Shown: one piece after another, positions 51,423 to 60,070 of the stretch
How positions within the stretch are numbered: position 1 is the stretch's first letter
Layout of the letters: the number at the start of each line of letters is the position of its first letter
From: Dehalococcoidia bacterium UBA5760
Lineage (GTDB): Bacteria > Chloroflexota > Dehalococcoidia > Dehalococcoidales > UBA5760
Assembly: GCA_002418895.1 (NCBI GenBank)
Contig: DIFA01000011.1
Coordinates: 18,628-81,145, forward strand
Length of the DNA stretch: 62,518 nt
Direction: 5' to 3'
Position numbers and translations under genes: made by a program
Notes under the pieces: model-generated
What the model saw: only the letters and a program-made list of their open reading frames with translations
Database searches by the model: none
What the model was told of the DNA's origin: nothing

Positions 51423-52967
51423 TTATTGATTGACCAGTATCAGGTGATATTGCCAATCGGGCGAGCTCTTGGGAAAATCGGAGCGGAAATGAGCACCCCT
51501 GCTCTCCTTCCTGAGCAGAGCAGCCTCAGCAACCAGACGGCCGGTCATCGCCAGGTTGTTCAGCTCATATGAAGGTCGGTCAGTGGGCTCGGGCAGGCAC
51601 TTCTGCCAGGCAGCCAGGATATCCAGCGTATCGTTAAGGCTCGCTTTATCACGGATAATGCCAACCTTGTCCCAGTGCAGCTCCTGCAATGCGGATAGAT
51701 TGGGCGGCGGTACATCCTTAAGCACCTGACGTTTACTCAATGAGTGTCGCACTGCGGTATCTTTTTCTGTTTTGGCTATCTCAGGTACGGTATCCCTGGT
51801 CGTTCTCTCGATAACCCGCTGGCTGAAGACCACCGCCTCCAGTAGAGAGTTTGAAGCCAGGCGGTTGGCACCGTGCACCCCGGTACAGGAGGCTTCGCCG
51901 ATGACAAATAGACCGGTGATATTGGTTTCCCCCCAGGTATTGGTCTTCACACCGCCCATCAGGTAATGGGCAGCCGGCGCCACCGGTATCAGACCACGGG
52001 TGATATCCAAACCACGCACCAGACAAAACCGATAGATATTGGGGAACCGGGTAGTTATTAAATTAGGAGGCAGATGGGTGACATCAACGAAGACCCTGTC
52101 CGAGGCCGTCTTTCTCATCTCGTAGAGAATACTGCGGGTAACCACATCCCGCGGCGCCAGATCAGCCTCCGGAGTATAGTCGGGCATAAAGCGGTAGCCG
52201 TCGACATTGCGCAGCACTCCTCCCTCGCCACGGACTGATTCCGAGATGAGAAACGGAGTTACTCCCGGCATACGAAGAGCAGTGGGATGAAACTGGAAGA
52301 ACTCCATATCCGCTATTTCGGCACCGGCCTTGAAGGCCAGCGCAACGCCATCACCGGTGGCGATATCAGAATTAGTGCTTAACTTGTAGAGATGCCCGGC
52401 GCCGCCGGTAGCCAGAACGAGAAAGCGACAGCCGAACTCCTCAAAGGAGCCGGTACGGCAGTCAAGAGCCCGTACCCCACTAACCACCCCCTTCTCGACC
52501 AGAATCTCGGTAACCAGACAGTCCTCAAGCACCTGTATCTGAGATGCGCGCACCCGACGGCTCAGGGTAACCTCGATATGTTCGCCGGTGGCATCACCTC
52601 CCGCGTGGAGGATACGGGGCACGCTATGCGCCGCTTCCCTGGTCAACGCAATCTCACCATTGGCAGTATCAAAAGGTACCTCGAGATTAACCAGGTCGGC
52701 AATACGTGCCGGGGCCTCGCTGACTAGAATACGCACCGCTTCGGCATCACACAAACCATCCCCGGCGGCTAAAGTATCCCGGAAATGAAGCTCCTTGGAA
52801 TCATCCTTGCCAATGGCAGCGGCGATACCACCCTGAGCATGCCTGGTGTTACAATCCTCGACACTACCCTTGGTGATAACCAGCACACTACCCTGCTCTT
52901 TTGCCATAAGGGCGGTGTAAAGCCCGGCAATGCCGGTGCCGACGATAATATAGTCATACCTGTCCAT
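51423..52967 (-). CDS. nadB: L-aspartate oxidase NadB
   Basis: 514 aa FAD enzyme of the succinate-dehydrogenase/fumarate-reductase flavoprotein family. N-terminal dinucleotide motif IIVGTGIAGLYTA; FAD/substrate motifs HAQGGIAAA, FHPTALRMPGV, SESVRGEGG and GVHGANRLASNSLLEA. It makes iminoaspartate for NAD; in anaerobes fumarate can be the acceptor. The ATG at 52967 has AGGAG 7 nt upstream; a TTG one codon earlier is possible. nadA and nadC are not here. The fumarase genes directly upstream are consistent with fumarate recycling. Confidence 0.94.
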   Translation of the reverse strand: MDRYDYIIVGTGIAGLYTALMAKEQGSVLVITKGSVEDCNTRHAQGGIAAAIGKDDSKELHFRDTLAAGDGLCDAEAVRILVSEAPARIADLVNLEVPFDTANGEIALTREAAHSVPRILHAGGDATGEHIEVTLSRRVRASQIQVLEDCLVTEILVEKGVVSGVRALDCRTGSFEEFGCRFLVLATGGAGHLYKLSTNSDIATGDGVALAFKAGAEIADMEFFQFHPTALRMPGVTPFLISESVRGEGGVLRNVDGYRFMPDYTPEADLAPRDVVTRSILYEMRKTASDRVFVDVTHLPPNLITTRFPNIYRFCLVRGLDITRGLIPVAPAAHYLMGGVKTNTWGETNITGLFVIGEASCTGVHGANRLASNSLLEAVVFSQRVIERTTRDTVPEIAKTEKDTAVRHSLSKRQVLKDVPPPNLSALQELHWDKVGIIRDKASLNDTLDILAAWQKCLPEPTDRPSYELNNLAMTGRLVAEAALLRKESRGAHFRSDFPKSSPDWQYHLILVNQ

Positions 52968-53007
52968 CAAACTACTCCTACAGCCCCAACCGGCTGCCCG
53001 GGTTAAT

Positions 53008-53565
53008 TTACTCCTGGTCTACCCTGTACCTGGCTTTTCCCTCCTGGTAGAGATCACCGCCGTAGATGTCATTGATTACCCTAACCGGGAAATCTGCTAC
53101 CTCCAGCCGGCGGACTGCCTCTGCTCCCAGTTCTTCGTAGGCAATTACCTCCGACTTACTAATATTGCGCGAGGCGAGGGCACCGGCACCGCCCACTACG
53201 GCAAAGTAAACCGCCTTATACTGCTTGATGGCATCCTTCACTCCCCGTGAGCGCATACCCTTGCCAATCATCCCCTTAAGACCTTCAGCGAGCAACCGGG
53301 GCGAGTAGCTGTCCATACGACCGCTGGTGGTAGGACCGGCCGAGCCGATTACCTGACCCCGCCTGGCCGGAGAAGGACCCATATAGTATATCGTCTGTCC
53401 TCTGATATCGAAGGGCAGGGGCTCTCCCGACTCCAGCGCCTCAATCATCCTTTTATGAGCGGCGTCCCGGGCAACGTAGACAACACCGCTCAGTAAGACG
53501 TCATCCCCGGCCTTAAGCTCCTTAATGGCTTCGTCAGTCAGCGGAAGCATAATCTTCTTCACCAT
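53008..53565 (-). CDS. fumB: Fumarate hydratase class I beta subunit (C-terminal domain)
   Basis: 185 aa matching the C-terminal half of class I fumarase: GDDVLLSGVVYVARDAAHKR, GQTIYYMGPSPARRG, GSAGPTTSGRMDSYSP and MIGKG. With the alpha subunit it forms an oxygen-sensitive 4Fe-4S hydratase that interconverts fumarate and malate. The L-tartrate dehydratase beta subunit is the alternative of the same family; proximity to mdh favours fumarase. ATG behind GTAGGAGG, 12 bp after the alpha gene. Confidence 0.92.
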   Translation of the reverse strand: MVKKIMLPLTDEAIKELKAGDDVLLSGVVYVARDAAHKRMIEALESGEPLPFDIRGQTIYYMGPSPARRGQVIGSAGPTTSGRMDSYSPRLLAEGLKGMIGKGMRSRGVKDAIKQYKAVYFAVVGGAGALASRNISKSEVIAYEELGAEAVRRLEVADFPVRVINDIYGGDLYQEGKARYRVDQE

Positions 53566-53577
53566 CGTAACCTCCTA

Positions 53578-54423
53578 CTAAAGAAGAGCCTCCCTATGCC
53601 GGCAGCTATGACACTCCAGGTTAACCGCCACCGGCAGGCTGGCCATGTGAGTCGGGAAGACCTCGATATGAACTGCCAGAGCGGTAATACGACCGCCATA
53701 GCCCATGGGACCAATACCCAGCTTATTCACCCGCCCGAGAATTTCGCGTTCCAGTTCAGCGGTCTCGGTATCGGGATTGGGCTCACCAACCTTACGCAAC
53801 AAAGCCCGCTTCGCCAGCATCATCGCCTTTTCTACAGTCCCTCCGATACCGACGCCGACGATAATCGGAGGACAGGGATTGCTGCCTGCTTCATCAACAA
53901 CCTTGACAACAAAGTCAATCACTCCCCGGCGACCCTGCGCCAGGGATAACATAGCCAGAGACGACATGTTCTCAGCACCGCCGCCCTTGGGCTTGGCAAT
54001 AATCCTCAATCTATCACCGGGGACAATATCGGTATGGATAATAGCCGGGGTATTATCCTTGGTATTAACCCTGGCGGAAAAAGGCCGGCTCACCATCGAT
54101 TTACGCAGATAGCCCTGGGTATAGCCATGCCGCACTCCCTCATTGATTGCCGAGTAAAGGTCGCCACCGACTATGTGGACACCCTGCCCCAGTTCCAGGA
54201 AAACCACGGCGTCTCCGGTATCCTGGCAGAGAGGGATCTGCTCCTTAGCCGAGATATCGGCATTCCTCAATATAATATCCAGCACTTCACATCCGATCGG
54301 CGATTCTTCAATCTGTCGCGCCCGCTCAAGGGCATTCAGCACGTCATCAGGTAGGATATAACAAGCCTCCTGAAAGAGCCGCGATACCGTACTGGTTATT
54401 TCTCTGGCATCAATCTCTCTCAC
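53578..54423 (-). CDS. fumA: Fumarate hydratase class I alpha subunit (N-terminal domain)
   Basis: 281 aa. Cluster ligands occur in EQIPLCQDTGDAVVF (first Cys), SNPCPPIIVGVGIGGT (second) and NLECHSCRH (third). RVNTKDNTPAIIHT and MGYGGRITALAV are conserved. It carries the catalytic 4Fe-4S centre; works with the beta subunit just downstream. Start GTG at 54423 without a strong ribosome binding site. It follows mdh by 108 bp. Confidence 0.93.
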   Translation of the reverse strand: MREIDAREITSTVSRLFQEACYILPDDVLNALERARQIEESPIGCEVLDIILRNADISAKEQIPLCQDTGDAVVFLELGQGVHIVGGDLYSAINEGVRHGYTQGYLRKSMVSRPFSARVNTKDNTPAIIHTDIVPGDRLRIIAKPKGGGAENMSSLAMLSLAQGRRGVIDFVVKVVDEAGSNPCPPIIVGVGIGGTVEKAMMLAKRALLRKVGEPNPDTETAELEREILGRVNKLGIGPMGYGGRITALAVHIEVFPTHMASLPVAVNLECHSCRHREALL

Positions 54424-54531
54424 CTAACTCTTACCCCTGCCTCCTTTACCAGAAAAGGTTCACATTAACTACATAAGACTGTAAATCAAGAACAAGCCGA
54501 CCGCTTATCCGGTACGGATGCCATCCCCCAC

Positions 54532-55455
54532 TCACAACCCCATTACTTTTACCATCTCCCGCACCACATTAGCTGAAGCAGCCATGGTCTCTCTCTCATC
54601 ATCAGTCAGATCCAACTCGACAACCTGTTCAATACCATCCCTACCTAGTTTTACCGGCACGCCAATAGCAGTGTCCCTGAGCCCGTATTCCCCCTCCAGA
54701 CAGGTGGAGCAGGGTAGAATTTGCTTCTTATCCAGGACAACGGCATCTACCATATGAGCAATCGCCGCCGAGGGAGCAAAAGAGGCGCTACCCGTCTTCA
54801 ACAAGCCGACAATCTCAGCACCACCCTTGATAGAACGCTCTACCAGCCGGTCAATGATATCACCGGCCAGAAGACTGGTTAGCGGAATACCATGGACGGT
54901 GGTCAATCTGGGAATGACCACCGCAGCGTCGCCATGCTGACCCAGAATACAGGCGAATACATCCTCTACCGAGACGTTAAGCTCTTCGGCAATAAAGCTC
55001 CTCAACCGGCTGGTATCCAGGACTCCGGACAGTCCGAACACTCTGTTTCGAGACAGCCCGCTGATATGCCTCACCAGATAGGTCATCGCATCCACCGGGT
55101 TAGTCGCTACGATAATAACAGGATCGGGAGAGTGGCTCACCACCTTGCGAGTAACCTCGCTGACAATCTTCATATTGGTGAGCAGCAAATCATCACGGGT
55201 CATTCCCGGTTTACGGGCAACACCCGAGGTGATGATGACCACGTCAGAAGCAGCGGTTTCCTGATAATTGCTGGTGCCGATGATGCGGGTATCCAGGCCG
55301 GAGACAGGCAGTGACTCCAGGATGTCCAGGCCCTTACCCTCAGCCAACCCTTCGACAATATCCAGCAGTACTATATCAGCATAGCCTCTATCGGCAATAC
55401 GCTGAGCACAGAGAGCACCGACATTACCCGCCCCGATAATGCTGATCTTGTTCAT
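54532..55455 (-). CDS. mdh: Malate dehydrogenase (LDH-like type)
   Basis: 307 aa. NAD motif IIGAGNVGALCAQRIA, active-site loop ARKPGMTRDDLL with the Arg that selects malate over lactate, catalytic VFACILGQHGD (His). It oxidises malate to oxaloacetate or the reverse. The ATG at 55455 is preceded by GGAAGG; a TTG one codon earlier is open. It sits 34 bp after the carboxyltransferase gene, with fumarase downstream: a C4-dicarboxylate set. Confidence 0.94.
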   Translation of the reverse strand: MNKISIIGAGNVGALCAQRIADRGYADIVLLDIVEGLAEGKGLDILESLPVSGLDTRIIGTSNYQETAASDVVIITSGVARKPGMTRDDLLLTNMKIVSEVTRKVVSHSPDPVIIVATNPVDAMTYLVRHISGLSRNRVFGLSGVLDTSRLRSFIAEELNVSVEDVFACILGQHGDAAVVIPRLTTVHGIPLTSLLAGDIIDRLVERSIKGGAEIVGLLKTGSASFAPSAAIAHMVDAVVLDKKQILPCSTCLEGEYGLRDTAIGVPVKLGRDGIEQVVELDLTDDERETMAASANVVREMVKVMGL

Positions 55456-55489
55456 CAATAACCTTCCCGGCTTTCGAACCGTGGAAAAA

Positions 55490-57079
55490 TTATGTTGGAA
55501 TTATACCATGCCGCTTTTTCGGCCGTTCCTCTACCTTACCGACTATCGTCTCCAGTGCCTTAATCAGTCTGGGTCTGGTCTCCGCCGGCTCAATGACATC
55601 ATCGATATGCAAGTTCTCGGCAGCCCGATAGGGATTAGCAAAGGTGGTACGATACTCCTTTATCTTCTCCTTAAGCAACGCCTGGGGATCATCGGCCTGC
55701 TCCAGTTCTTTACGGAATATTATCGCCGCCGCTCCTTCCGACCCCATCACCGCCAGCTCAGTGGTCGGCCAGCAGAATACCGTATCGGCGCCAAGGTCCT
55801 TACAGCACATGCCGATATAGGCTCCCCCGTATGCCTTCCTGATAGTAAGGGTAATCTTGGGCACCACCGCCTCCGAGTAGGCATAGAGCATCTTGGCACC
55901 GTGCCGGATTATTCCTCCCCACTCCTGATCGGTGCCGGGCAGATAGCCGGGAACATCGACCAGGTTGACCAGCGGGATGCCAAAAGCATCACAGAACCGG
56001 ATAAAACGGGATGCCTTATCACAGGCATCAATATCCAGCACGCCTGCCTTCGACATCGGCTGCTGGGCGATGATACCCACCGTCCAACCGTTAAGCCTGG
56101 CAAAACAGGTGATGATATTGGTGGCAAAGAGGGGGAATATCTCAAAGTAGTTCTTCTTACCATCCGGACGCCGGTCGAATATCAGCTTGATGAGCTTGTG
56201 CATATCATAGGGCTTGCTGGGATTAGCCGGAACGATATCAAAAAGGGCAGGTTCGCTGCGGTTGGGGTCATCACCCCAATCAATCCGTCTCGGTACATCC
56301 CGGTTGCTGGAGGGCAGATAGTCAAGCAGTTCCTTGATACTTTCCAGGCATTCCACCTCACTGGCTTCAGAGCGGCAGGCGACCCCCGCCTTCTTCTGCG
56401 CTACAGTGGCGCCGCCAAGCTCCTCGTGGCTGACCTCCTCCCCCATAACCGCCTTGACTACCTGCGGGCCGGTAATATAGGCATAGCTGGTGCCATTGAC
56501 CATGAAAACAAAATCCATCAGCGCCGGAGAGTATACACCACCACCGGCACAGGGACCCATGATGGCACATATCTGCGGGATCACTCCGGAGAATATCGAG
56601 TTGCGAAAGAATATCTGGCCGTAGCCGGCCAGAGCATCCACGCCGTCCTGAATCCTGGCACCCCCGGAGTCATTGATGCCGATGACGGGGCAACCTGCCT
56701 TAGCCGCGCTGTCGAGTATACGGCATATTTTAGCAGCGTGTATTTCGGAAAGGCTCCCCCCCACCGAGGTAAAGTCCTGAGCATAGACGTACACCTTCCT
56801 GCCGTCAATCGTACCATAGCCGGTAATCACTCCGTCAGCGGGTACCTTAATTTTGTCCATACCGAAGGCGGTACCCCTGTTGGTGGCAAACATCCCGATC
56901 TCACAAAAAGTCCCCTCATCCAGCAGCCGGGTAATTCGCTCACGGGCGGTTAACTTGCCCCGCTCTTTCTGCTTCTCCACATTCTTGCCCCCGCCCATCT
57001 CCTCAATCTTCCGCCTCCGCTTTTTAAGATCGGCAAGCAACTCATCCTTTATCTGTTCATCATTCGGCTGTTCTACCAT
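55490..57079 (-). CDS. Acyl-CoA carboxylase carboxyltransferase subunit (propionyl/methylmalonyl-CoA type)
   Basis: 529 aa, with two crotonase-like halves. ARERITRLLDEGTF, NDSGGARIQDGVDALAGYG, IMGPCAGGGVYSPALMDF and VDVPGYLPGTDQEWGGIIRHGAK are characteristic of MmdA/PccB. It carries a carboxyl group between biotin and propionyl-CoA (or a related acyl-CoA). No biotin carboxylase, biotin carrier or sodium-pump subunit adjoins it, so its partners are elsewhere. ATG at 57079 behind GGGGAA. First gene of the mdh-fum-nadB run. Confidence 0.92.
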   Translation of the reverse strand: MVEQPNDEQIKDELLADLKKRRRKIEEMGGGKNVEKQKERGKLTARERITRLLDEGTFCEIGMFATNRGTAFGMDKIKVPADGVITGYGTIDGRKVYVYAQDFTSVGGSLSEIHAAKICRILDSAAKAGCPVIGINDSGGARIQDGVDALAGYGQIFFRNSIFSGVIPQICAIMGPCAGGGVYSPALMDFVFMVNGTSYAYITGPQVVKAVMGEEVSHEELGGATVAQKKAGVACRSEASEVECLESIKELLDYLPSSNRDVPRRIDWGDDPNRSEPALFDIVPANPSKPYDMHKLIKLIFDRRPDGKKNYFEIFPLFATNIITCFARLNGWTVGIIAQQPMSKAGVLDIDACDKASRFIRFCDAFGIPLVNLVDVPGYLPGTDQEWGGIIRHGAKMLYAYSEAVVPKITLTIRKAYGGAYIGMCCKDLGADTVFCWPTTELAVMGSEGAAAIIFRKELEQADDPQALLKEKIKEYRTTFANPYRAAENLHIDDVIEPAETRPRLIKALETIVGKVEERPKKRHGIIPT

Positions 57080-57226
57080 TTCCCCTTAAACTCCGATAGT
57101 CCGATTAATGCCTTTATTTTTAGAATAAAAATCTACCCATCACTATATCATCATATGGAGAAAAATTATACTACATATCAAGCGTTCGATAAAGCGTAAA
57201 ACCTAGCAATCCCGACCGCACTGGTC

Positions 57227-57232
57227 TATAAT
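57227..57232 (+). promoter_or_regulatory. Candidate -10 box for the M20D amidohydrolase gene
   Basis: TATAAT, about 58 nt ahead of the GTG start; the matching -35 (TAGCAA, 57204-57209) is poor. Confidence 0.4.
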
Positions 57233-57290
57233 AATCACTGACCAAATCAATTAGAACGCTATCCTTATTCACTATAAACAGGAAAAAGTT

Positions 57291-58466
57291 GTGGAAGCAG
57301 AAGAACTAAAGGCTCTGGTTATCAGTGAGGTAGACGCTCACAGCAGTCAGCTTAGCGTGCTCAGCTCGAGTATTCACGCCCACCCCGAAACGTGCTTCAA
57401 GGAAACAAAAGCAGCCGCCTGGCTGGGCCAATACCTCACGGAAAACGGCTTCTCGATAGAAAAGGGGGTCTGCGGGCTGCCAACCGCATTCCGTGCCAGT
57501 TATGGGCAGGGAAAACCGGAGATCGCGATACTGGCTGAATACGATGCGCTGCCCGGACTCGGGCATGCCTGTGGTCATAATATCATCGCTGCCTGTGCTG
57601 TTGGAGCCGCGGTTGCCGTCCGGCCGGCCATCGACCGGTTGGGAGGGGAAGTTATCGTTATCGGTACGCCGGCGGAAGAGACAGGCGGAGGTAAAATAAT
57701 TATGGCCAATCAAGGAGCCTTCGCCGATGTGGACATTGCCATGATGGTACACCCGGGAGTACAGAACTGCGCCGCCATCCAGGCCCTTGCCTGCCAGGTG
57801 CTGGAGGTTGAATTCCAGGGTAAGGCAGTCCACGCTGCCACCAGGCCGGAAGCAGGCATCAATGCCCTGGAGGCAATGCTCCAGTCCTTCAACGCCATTA
57901 ATTCACTGCGGCAGCACATCAGAGACAAGGCCCGCATCCACGGCATTATCACCGACGGCGGGCAGGCAGCCAATATCGTCCCCGACCACAGTGCCGCTAC
58001 GTTCATCGTGAGGGCAGAGGATGATACCTACCTGGATGAACTAAAGCAGAAGCTAATCAACTGCTTTATCGGAGCAGCCACCGCCAGCGGCGCCCGCCTG
58101 AAATACCACTGGCAGGGGACCCCCTATGCCCCCATGCGCAATAATCTGACCCTGGCCCGATTATTTCAGCAGAACATGGAGTCCCTGGGACGCAAGATGG
58201 GAAAAACTGGCTCAAGTGATGCCGCTTTCAGCACCGATATGGGCAATGTCAGTCAACAGGTACCGAGTATTCACCCCATGGTAGCCATCGCTCCGGAGGA
58301 AATATCGCTTCATTCCCCCCAGTTTGCCTCGGCCGCTGCTTCCGATGAAGGGAGCCGGGCCATCCTTGACGCCGCCAAGGCACTGGCGATGACCGCCGTT
58401 GATTTACTGGCTAACCCGGCCAAGGTAGCCGAAGTTAAAGCGGAGTTTTACCGGAAGGATAAATAA
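57291..58466 (+). CDS. M20D family amidohydrolase (hippurate hydrolase/p-aminobenzoyl-glutamate hydrolase-like)
   Basis: 391 aa. SIHAHPETCFKETKAA at the N-terminus, GLGHACGHNIIAACAVG (metal-binding HACGHN), GTPAEETGGGK (Glu-Glu) and MMVHPG are M20D signatures. It cleaves N-acyl amino acids or small peptides. The start is GTG at 57291 (AGGAAAAAGTT upstream). It is 1 bp before trxB, so probably co-transcribed, an unusual pairing. No signal peptide. Confidence 0.9.
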   Translation: MEAEELKALVISEVDAHSSQLSVLSSSIHAHPETCFKETKAAAWLGQYLTENGFSIEKGVCGLPTAFRASYGQGKPEIAILAEYDALPGLGHACGHNIIAACAVGAAVAVRPAIDRLGGEVIVIGTPAEETGGGKIIMANQGAFADVDIAMMVHPGVQNCAAIQALACQVLEVEFQGKAVHAATRPEAGINALEAMLQSFNAINSLRQHIRDKARIHGIITDGGQAANIVPDHSAATFIVRAEDDTYLDELKQKLINCFIGAATASGARLKYHWQGTPYAPMRNNLTLARLFQQNMESLGRKMGKTGSSDAAFSTDMGNVSQQVPSIHPMVAIAPEEISLHSPQFASAAASDEGSRAILDAAKALAMTAVDLLANPAKVAEVKAEFYRKDK

Positions 58467-58467
58467 G

Positions 58468-59394
58468 ATGGACAATGCAGTTCCGAATAGCTATGAAGCG
58501 ATTATTATCGGCGGCGGTCCGGCGGGACTCACTGCCGGACTTTACACGGCAAGGGCAAGAATCAGCAGCCTGCTGATAGAAAAGGGGGCATTCGGGGGCC
58601 AGATGATAAATGCCGCGCGCCTGGACAACTACCCCGGCTTCCCGGAAGGCGTCAGCGGATTTGAACTGGCCGAGCTAATGCTCAAGCAAGCGACAAAATA
58701 CGGTCTGGAGACCGTTATCGCCGAGGTTACCGGTCTAAAGCTTAAGGGTGAAGAGAAAATAGTCGAGACCAGCGGCGGTAGCTTCACGGCTAAGGCAGTG
58801 ATTATCACCGGCGGTTCCAACCGGCGAAAGTTAGGGGTGCCGGGAGAGGAGCAGTTTACCGGCAAAGGGGTCTCCTACTGCGCCACCTGTGATGCCGCCT
58901 TCTTTAGAGGGCTGCCGGTAGCTTTAGTCGGCGGCGGTAACTCGGCAATTTCGGAAGCTTTGCACCTGGCGAAGTCTGCCTCCAGGGTTACTGTAATACA
59001 CCGCCGCAACCAACTGCGTGCCACACCTATTCTACAGGAGAAAGCCTTTGCCGAGCCCAAAATAGACTTCCGGCTGGAGAGTATCGTAGAAAGCATCGAG
59101 GGTAAAGATTCCGTGCAACGGATCATGCTTCACCAGATAAAGACCGGGAAGCAGTCTACTCTGGAGGTATCCGGCGTCTTCATCTCGATCGGTTTTATCC
59201 CCAATACCGATTACCTGAAGGGTATTCTACCCCTGGCTAATGATGGCTCTATCATTACCAACAACAAGATGGAGACGGGAGTAGCCGGCATCTTTGCCGC
59301 CGGGGACATTCGCCAAAAGACGGAGTGGCAGGCGATAACCGCTGCCGGTGACGGAGCAACCGCTGCGATAAATGTAGAAAAATTCCTGAGCTGA
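58468..59394 (+). CDS. trxB: Thioredoxin-disulfide reductase TrxB
   Basis: 308 aa low-molecular-weight type. FAD motif IIGGGPAGLTAGLYTARA, redox-active CATC (residues about 134-137 in SYCATCDAAFF), NAD(P) motif VALVGGGNSAISEALHLA (GGGNSA), and the C-terminal GIFAAGDIR. It keeps thioredoxin reduced. The NAD(P)-binding HRRNQLRA segment is in the region that discriminates NADPH. The start ATG follows GAAGGATAA and the previous gene by 1 bp. Confidence 0.95.
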   Translation: MDNAVPNSYEAIIIGGGPAGLTAGLYTARARISSLLIEKGAFGGQMINAARLDNYPGFPEGVSGFELAELMLKQATKYGLETVIAEVTGLKLKGEEKIVETSGGSFTAKAVIITGGSNRRKLGVPGEEQFTGKGVSYCATCDAAFFRGLPVALVGGGNSAISEALHLAKSASRVTVIHRRNQLRATPILQEKAFAEPKIDFRLESIVESIEGKDSVQRIMLHQIKTGKQSTLEVSGVFISIGFIPNTDYLKGILPLANDGSIITNNKMETGVAGIFAAGDIRQKTEWQAITAAGDGATAAINVEKFLS

Positions 59395-59431
59395 GGGGTG
59401 AACGGTGTTTCTACTTTATCGCCGGGTGAAG

Positions 59432-59437
59432 TATAAT
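59432..59437 (+). promoter_or_regulatory. Candidate -10 box for rplI-dnaB
   Basis: TATAAT 38 nt before the rplI ATG; no convincing -35. Confidence 0.4.
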
Positions 59438-59475
59438 TACTACAACGAACTGCAATTCAATAGAAAGGGAAGAAT

Positions 59476-60069
59476 ATGAAGGTTATTTTCCTAGAGGATG
59501 TACCCCACGTAGCCCAGTCCGGCGATATCAAGGAGGTAGCCGACGGCTACGCCAGAAACTTCCTTATCCCGAAGAAACTGGCGCTGACAGCCGACTCGGC
59601 TGCCATAAAACTGGCAGAAGTACGACGCCGTGCCAAGGCCAGACAGCAGGCTGAGACCGAAGCCGAACTACAAGAACTTGCCCGGCAGATAGACGGGAAA
59701 GAAATCACCCTGAAAGCACGGGTGGGAAGCAAGGATCGCCTGTATGGCTCGATTACCAGTGCCGATATCTCCGTCGAGATGGAGAAGAGTGAAGGAATAG
59801 TCATCGACAAAAGAAAGATAGACCTGGAGGAAAACATCCACCAACTCGGCAGCTACGAGATAACCGTTAGATTGGGTAAGGAGATCACCCCCAAAATAAA
59901 GGTTAAAGTGATAGAGGAAAAGATCGAGGAAGGCGCAGAGTCGAAGGTAGAGGCGAAGACAGAGAAGAAGGTAAAGGGAAAGGCGGAGAAGAAGACCAGG
60001 GAAGATAAGGAAGACGGGGGAGGAGAAGAAGAGACAGGGGGGAAGACAGGGGAAGAGGAGCCAGCATAG
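59476..60069 (+). CDS. rplI: Ribosomal protein bL9 with charged C-terminal extension
   Basis: 197 aa. Residues 1-148 match bL9 (MKVIFLEDVPHVAQSGDIKEV, ADGYARNFLIPKKLAL, and the C-terminal RNA-binding domain with YGSITSADIS). The remaining about 45 residues are a Lys/Glu/Gly-rich low-complexity tail (KVEAKTEKKVKGKAEKK, then GEEETGGKTGEEEPA). This is longer than usual bL9 (about 150 aa). It heads the rplI-dnaB unit, ATG behind AAGGGAAGA, and ends 1 bp before dnaB. Confidence 0.96.
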   Translation: MKVIFLEDVPHVAQSGDIKEVADGYARNFLIPKKLALTADSAAIKLAEVRRRAKARQQAETEAELQELARQIDGKEITLKARVGSKDRLYGSITSADISVEMEKSEGIVIDKRKIDLEENIHQLGSYEITVRLGKEITPKIKVKVIEEKIEEGAESKVEAKTEKKVKGKAEKKTREDKEDGGGEEETGGKTGEEEPA

Positions 60070-60070
60070 A

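Noticed and set aside
55439..56953. A 504-codon open frame opposite the carboxyltransferase gene.
   Set aside because: Antisense shadow of a certain gene; composition (many Arg/His/Gly) is typical of reverse-frame translation.
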